This document shows, one piece after another, positions 60,461 to 64,000 of a stretch of DNA of 64,000 nt; position 1 is the first letter of the stretch; each line of letters opens with the position of its first letter. The position numbers were made by a program, and so were the translations under genes. The stretch is from Porphyromonadaceae bacterium UBA7176 (GTDB lineage: Bacteria > Bacteroidota > Bacteroidia > Bacteroidales > Muribaculaceae), in the NCBI GenBank assembly GCA_002491245.1, contig DKVO01000032.1:39580-103579 (forward strand), in the 5' to 3' direction. Below the pieces are notes generated by a model. The model saw nothing but the letters and a program-made list of their open reading frames with translations. It did not search any database and was not told the origin of the DNA.

Positions 60461-61087
60461 GTGAACAAGCCAGCAAAAAGCATCAAGAATAAATCGAGCC
60501 GTTGTCAGGCTATGGCCAAGCGCGTCTTCGACGTGGTAGGGAGTCTGGTTTCTATGGCTGTGATGTCTCCGGTTTTTATAGTGATTTATCTTGCAATAAA
60601 AATTGAGGACGGAGGCTCGGCTATTTATCGGCAGGAGCGTATCGGACGAGGAGGTAAACCGTTCACTCTCTATAAGTTCAGGTCGATGAGCGTCGATGCC
60701 GAATCTGACGGTACTCCGGTTTTGAGCATACACGAAGATAACCGCACAACCTCTGTCGGTCGGTTCATGCGCGACCATCATCTGGATGAGTTACCCCAAC
60801 TGTGGAATGTGTTGCGTGGCGACATGAGTTTTGTCGGACCCAGACCGGAGCGCAGATATTTCATCGATCGCATTATGGAGAAAAATCCTCGCTATTCCGA
60901 GTTGTACGCTGTGCGTCCGGGTTTGTTTTCGAGGGCTACGCTTTATAATGGTTATACCGACACAATGGAGAAGATGCTGGTGCGTCTTGACATGGACCTT
61001 GATTATCTCGGCAACCATAGTTTTGGTGGCGATATGAAAATCATATTGCTGACGGCTGTCACCCTCCTCTCTGGTAAGAAATTTTGA
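60461..61087 (+). CDS. Polyprenyl-phosphate sugar phosphotransferase (WcaJ/WbaP-type)
   Basis: 208 residues from GTG 60461; ATG 60512 is possible too. One membrane helix (about 26-46) followed by the bacterial sugar transferase domain: YRQERIGRGGKPFTLYKFRSM (arginine-rich), HHLDELPQLWNVLRGDMSFV and GPRPE. It moves a sugar 1-phosphate onto undecaprenyl phosphate to begin a capsule or exopolysaccharide unit. No other capsule genes are close, so it may act in a single-step pathway or be separated from its cluster. Confidence 0.93.
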   Translation: MNKPAKSIKNKSSRCQAMAKRVFDVVGSLVSMAVMSPVFIVIYLAIKIEDGGSAIYRQERIGRGGKPFTLYKFRSMSVDAESDGTPVLSIHEDNRTTSVGRFMRDHHLDELPQLWNVLRGDMSFVGPRPERRYFIDRIMEKNPRYSELYAVRPGLFSRATLYNGYTDTMEKMLVRLDMDLDYLGNHSFGGDMKIILLTAVTLLSGKKF

Positions 61088-61105
61088 ATAGTTTGTCCAT
61101 TTGGT

Positions 61106-62212
61106 TTACACTGGTATCACAAGCATAGGGATATCGGTGCGGAAGAGTATCTTATGGGCAAGGCCAGGTTTAAGCAGACGGCTGAATGCGTTTCGGTGTC
61201 TGTTTGGCAAGGCTATGAGGTCGAAATTGTACTTTTCCTGAAGTCGTTCGAACTCTTTTTCCCCATCATCAGGCCTCACTGGCACTGTTTCGAAATGGTA
61301 ATGATTGAAATTAGCCCGGCAATAATCGCTAAGTCTTCGCAGGGCTTTGTCGGCAGCGGTTGTGGAGAAACGTCTTCGCCCGGGAAGGTGTACAATGGTC
61401 ACGCTTGCATCGGTAGTGCCGAAAAGACGGTAGAGCATGTCAATGGCAAGGATATCGTCTTGGTCGAGATTACCCATGAATAGGATGTTACGAGGTTTGA
61501 GCGATTGGTCTACGCTCAATGGCTCCGGTACTGTGAGTACTGTGAAGCGTCCCTCGTCGAGTACTTCGGCAGTGACGCTGCCGATAAGATCCTTGTCTTT
61601 TTTATCCGCTCCTCTGGTACCCATTACAATCAGGGCCGGAGCGTTGTCTTTGGCGTATTCTATGATGGCATCTTCAGGTACGCCTTCAGCAACATTCTGA
61701 CCTATTGCTATTGCCGGTATCTGGCCGGTTTTCATAGCCGACCTGACCCTGTCGCTGAAGTTTTCAAGAAGTTTCCTTGCATTTACCGCAATCAGTTGCC
61801 TGTCGCCGGCTTCGCCGATATCATAGCTCAGACTGTCGGTAAACTGAACTTTACCGGCAATATATGGATCGATATAGCTGTATAGAAATTCTATCCGCGC
61901 ATTGATTGTTGTCGCGATATTAGCGGCCACACATGCCGCTTTGAACGAATTCTCGCTCAAATCTACCGGTACAAGTATGGTGTGTACTTTTGCGTTGCTG
62001 CCGGGATGGATAAACAATTCCTTGTTCTCTATTATCCTCAAGGCAAGCGGTAAATCGGTTTCGGGTATGCGCACTCTGACACCGGAAGAAAACCCCGGGA
62101 CTTCGAGATTGACGTTGTTGAGCTCGACTGTGATACCTTCGTTCTCAAGCAAAGCGCGCAATGCCAATGCTCTTTCGTAAGTGTGTATGGCTACAGTGAT
62201 AAATCTCGACAT
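61106..62212 (-). CDS. DUF2007-like domain fused to two universal-stress domains
   Basis: 368 residues from ATG 62212; a TTG six bases further upstream is rejected. N-terminus (about 1-70) ERALALRALLENEGITVELN then VRVRIPETDLPLALRII matches the DUF2007-like signal-transduction domain. Two UspA domains follow: VHTILVPVDLSENSFKAA with IVMGTRGADKKDKDLIGSVT, and RNILFMGNLDQDDILAID ending LALPNRHRNAFSRLLKPGL-like text. The second lacks a full ATP-binding GxxGxxxxxxxG-S/T motif. It senses or buffers stress. Confidence 0.87.
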   Translation of the reverse strand: MSRFITVAIHTYERALALRALLENEGITVELNNVNLEVPGFSSGVRVRIPETDLPLALRIIENKELFIHPGSNAKVHTILVPVDLSENSFKAACVAANIATTINARIEFLYSYIDPYIAGKVQFTDSLSYDIGEAGDRQLIAVNARKLLENFSDRVRSAMKTGQIPAIAIGQNVAEGVPEDAIIEYAKDNAPALIVMGTRGADKKDKDLIGSVTAEVLDEGRFTVLTVPEPLSVDQSLKPRNILFMGNLDQDDILAIDMLYRLFGTTDASVTIVHLPGRRRFSTTAADKALRRLSDYCRANFNHYHFETVPVRPDDGEKEFERLQEKYNFDLIALPNRHRNAFSRLLKPGLAHKILFRTDIPMLVIPV

Positions 62213-62231
62213 GGTCAATAGATAGAAAAAT

Positions 62232-62283
62232 AAAAGGACGCGTCATTCCCTTCGACCGGAGGGTTGTAAATGCGCGTCCTTTT
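62232..62283 (-). terminator. Long terminator between the small HTH-like gene and the USP gene
   Basis: AAAAGGACGCG (62232-62242) pairs with CGCGTCCTTTT (62273-62283). A second small stem CCCT/AGGG lies inside. Read leftward it is followed by T runs, so it ends transcription of the gene at 62559. Confidence 0.85.
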
Positions 62284-62301
62284 AGTTTGTATTAAATGAG
62301 T

Positions 62302-62559
62302 TTATTCAGTCTCCTGAGCCTGAAGTATCTCGACGGCCATGTCGTAGATGGTGCTGTCATCGAGAACTACAATGCCTCCGTCGGGACCGGGTTCGATATG
62401 GACGCCGCAATTCTTGCCGAAGTCGTAGTTGCTGCCGCCGAAGTAGTTGCGCACGGTTTGTACTGTGGTATTGAGACGGTCGGCAATCTGGTGCATCGAT
62501 CCGTCGGGAAGACGGTCTTTGAGCCGACGAAGTTCGTTGAAGGTGATAGTCTTTGTCAT
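62302..62559 (-). CDS. Small HTH-like DNA-binding protein
   Basis: 85 residues from ATG 62559; a longer upstream reading is improbable because it begins in low-complexity text. RRLKDRLPDGSMHQIADRLN then TTVQTVRNYFGGSNYD looks like a helix-turn-helix. A conserved-looking tail (GVHIEPGPDGGIVVLDD, then TIYDMAVEIL) follows. I recall such small conserved proteins in Bacteroidales but cannot name the family. It has a strong terminator of its own. Confidence 0.72.
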   Translation of the reverse strand: MTKTITFNELRRLKDRLPDGSMHQIADRLNTTVQTVRNYFGGSNYDFGKNCGVHIEPGPDGGIVVLDDSTIYDMAVEILQAQETE

Positions 62560-62708
62560 ATCTGTGGTCGCTTTTTGGAGGGTTAATATTAATAGTAGTT
62601 TAAAATCCGGTAACGGATGTGCTAAATTAATACGATTTTTTGAGTTGGACAAACAAAAAGGTGAAAAATTAATATGTTATACAACATATTGTGTGCTTGT
62701 GTCTATGC

Positions 62709-63485
62709 TCATATTCTCTCTACGTCGCTTGCGCGTAGCCAGGCTTTGGTGGCGTTGTTTATCTTCACGTTGTACCATACGGGAGATACGGGGTCGTCGG
62801 GAGTCGCTACACTGTCGATGATTTCGACTGTTGTGCCTTCATGTATGGTCACGACTTTATCGTCTGTAGTCTTTGCCGCACGAGGTGCCGACGAGAGTTT
62901 GGTGCTTGGTGATATGACAACGGCCGATTCGTGCGATGAAGCTGCCGAAGCTGCATCAGAAGCCAGAACGATAGTGTAGGCGAATATTACTAAAATAACT
63001 ATACCGCCGAAGAAGCCGGTTTTGCGCATCGCTACATCGGTAGAAAATATGTATAAGGCCACTGCTCCCATGAGAACAACGAAAATGAAAAATGCTGTCC
63101 ATGCCCATGCATTGGCTGTCATTGACCCGAGAATAGAGCGGTGGAGTTTGGTAAGGAATGCGGTATCGTCTTCTGGTCGGTCTTGAATACGGCTGCGGAC
63201 AAATGCGAGATTTGCTCTGGCATCATCGTCCGACGGGTCGAGTTGCAAAGCCCTCTCATAGTTTACAACCGCTTTACCAAGCTTGTCGGAGCGGTAATAG
63301 GCGTTGGCAAGATTATAGAATATGTCTGCCGAACGTCCTTCTTCTGCTATGGATTTGTGGTATAGGTCAATGGCGAGTTTATAGTCTTCGGCATTGTAGG
63401 CTGAGTCGGCCTGTTGTCCGATGCTCATGGCGGAAGCATTGATTCCGCAGAAGATTATTAATATAAGAGATATCAGATTTTTCAT
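62709..63485 (-). CDS. batE: BatE-like TPR and SH3-domain protein
   Basis: 258 residues. Signal peptide (SLILIIFCGINASA), two to three TPR pairs (about 20-95), two membrane helices (about 125-145 and 153-178) and a C-terminal SH3-like stretch (KVVTIHEGTTVEIIDS, WYNVKINNATKAWLRAS). This is the layout of BatE of the Bacteroides aerotolerance operon. The stop codon of the preceding batD overlaps its ATG (63482-63485), so the two are co-translated. The rest of the operon lies beyond the window. Confidence 0.88.
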   Translation of the reverse strand: MKNLISLILIIFCGINASAMSIGQQADSAYNAEDYKLAIDLYHKSIAEEGRSADIFYNLANAYYRSDKLGKAVVNYERALQLDPSDDDARANLAFVRSRIQDRPEDDTAFLTKLHRSILGSMTANAWAWTAFFIFVVLMGAVALYIFSTDVAMRKTGFFGGIVILVIFAYTIVLASDAASAASSHESAVVISPSTKLSSAPRAAKTTDDKVVTIHEGTTVEIIDSVATPDDPVSPVWYNVKINNATKAWLRASDVERI

Positions 63486-64000
63486 CGTTTCGCCACATTT
63501 TCGATGTTGTTAATTGCCTTTGCTGCGTCGTGATAGACGTCGGCTGCATCAGCGTCGGTATTGGGTGTGAACCGGGCCATCTCGCAACGGTCGAGGACGT
63601 CGACTATACCATCGATCTGAGTTTGTCCGAGGCCATAGTCGGCGAGTTTGACCGATATGTTATCGCGAGTGAGTTGTGAAGCCGGTATCGACAGTTTGTC
63701 GGACATATATCCCCACAAGGCAGCCGAAAGTGCTTCGTAGAATTTGTCATTCTCATGCCTGTCCATATATGTTTTAGCGTTTTTAAGGCGCTTGGCGGCA
63801 ACTCGCGAGGCCTTTGCCAACCGTCGGCCGGTTACGTCGGCCTGCAGCCGGATATGACGACGGTATACTGCAACAAGAGATACAAGGATAAGGGCCACAA
63901 TCACATAAGCAAGCCAATAGTATGTCTTGTGGAAAGTGTAGCCGATAGAGTGGGTTTGTTCTCCAGCCTTGATGGGTTTGATGTGGAGAATGTCGTCGAT
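63482..64000 (-). CDS. batD: BatD C-terminal part (runs off the window)
   Basis: The last 172 codons of a larger protein. The frame is open to position 64000: a beta-rich end (IDDILHIKPIKAGEQTH) and a membrane helix (YYWLAYVIVALILVSLVAVY, with the GTG at 63904 inside it) lead to a cytoplasmic helical tail (KFYEALSAALWGYMSDKL). This matches the C-terminus of BatD (oxygen tolerance family). The true start lies outside the window. Confidence 0.85.
   Translation of the reverse strand: MDDILHIKPIKAGEQTHSIGYTFHKTYYWLAYVIVALILVSLVAVYRRHIRLQADVTGRRLAKASRVAAKRLKNAKTYMDRHENDKFYEALSAALWGYMSDKLSIPASQLTRDNISVKLADYGLGQTQIDGIVDVLDRCEMARFTPNTDADAADVYHDAAKAINNIENVAKR

Noticed and set aside
1..64000. CRISPR arrays, insertion sequences, prophage
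   Set aside because: No regularly spaced direct repeats, transposase motifs or phage structural genes were seen in either strand.

Overview
The window is chromosomal DNA from a member of the Bacteroidales. The evidence is a SusC/SusD pair, TonB-linked transport, many lipoproteins, a TamB/TamL pair, Bat aerotolerance genes, a type IX secretion plug-type protein, and repeated promoters of the Bacteroidetes form TTTG-(19-22 nt)-TAnnTTTG. Serine TCG codons are common and GC content is moderate, which would fit Muribaculaceae, but genus and species cannot be fixed from the sequence alone. Coding density is high, neighbouring genes often overlap by ATGA, and there is no prophage, insertion sequence or CRISPR array.

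Layout. 1-3087: the 3' end of an initiator tRNA, a MATE exporter and an FAD-dependent oxidoreductase. 10817 down to 3065 (minus strand): a tightly coupled operon with a 1356-residue multidomain protein (OB/S1-like segments plus a Schlafen-type AlbA_2 domain), a family-2 glycosyltransferase, a DUF4286 protein, RuvC and LigA. 11124-15916 (plus): pyrE, an SRPBCC-like protein, a Rieske-fold lipoprotein lacking the usual histidines, a sodium:alanine symporter, lgt and a TPR protein. 25611 down to 15954 (minus): one operon of SusC, SusD, a surface lipoprotein, an M16 zinc protease and a ChaN-like protein, between a clear promoter and a terminator. This is the best candidate for an undescribed uptake system, possibly for protein- or haem-bound nutrient. 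25829-31908: a small lipoprotein, a secreted TIM-barrel protein, an AI-2E-type permease, an MFS carrier, malate dehydrogenase and a thioredoxin lipoprotein.

31909-33438 holds several palindromes. One motif occurs between genes and again, duplicated, inside a DEAD-box helicase gene, where it encodes an in-frame insertion. 33501-40590 is tamB-tamL (outer-membrane biogenesis). 40744-48808 has a clostripain-family protease, a MscS channel with an unusual insert, a prolyl oligopeptidase, a BamE-like lipoprotein and a calcium P-type ATPase. 49001-51841 has a SIS-domain isomerase, a PfkB-fold protein with an altered catalytic motif, ribH, a small lipoprotein and a SUI1/YciH factor. 54985 down to 51855 has tRNA-Arg, hpt, adk and an acyl-CoA ligase. 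55049-57573 has ung, a DUF5103 protein and a DUF3109 gene broken by a poly-G frameshift. 57570-64000 has an MBL hydrolase, rsmG, a GNAT acetyltransferase, cvfB, a sugar transferase, a DUF2007-like/USP fusion, a small HTH-like protein, batE and the end of batD.

All family assignments come from reading motifs and length, without database search. Promoter and terminator calls are pattern matches only.
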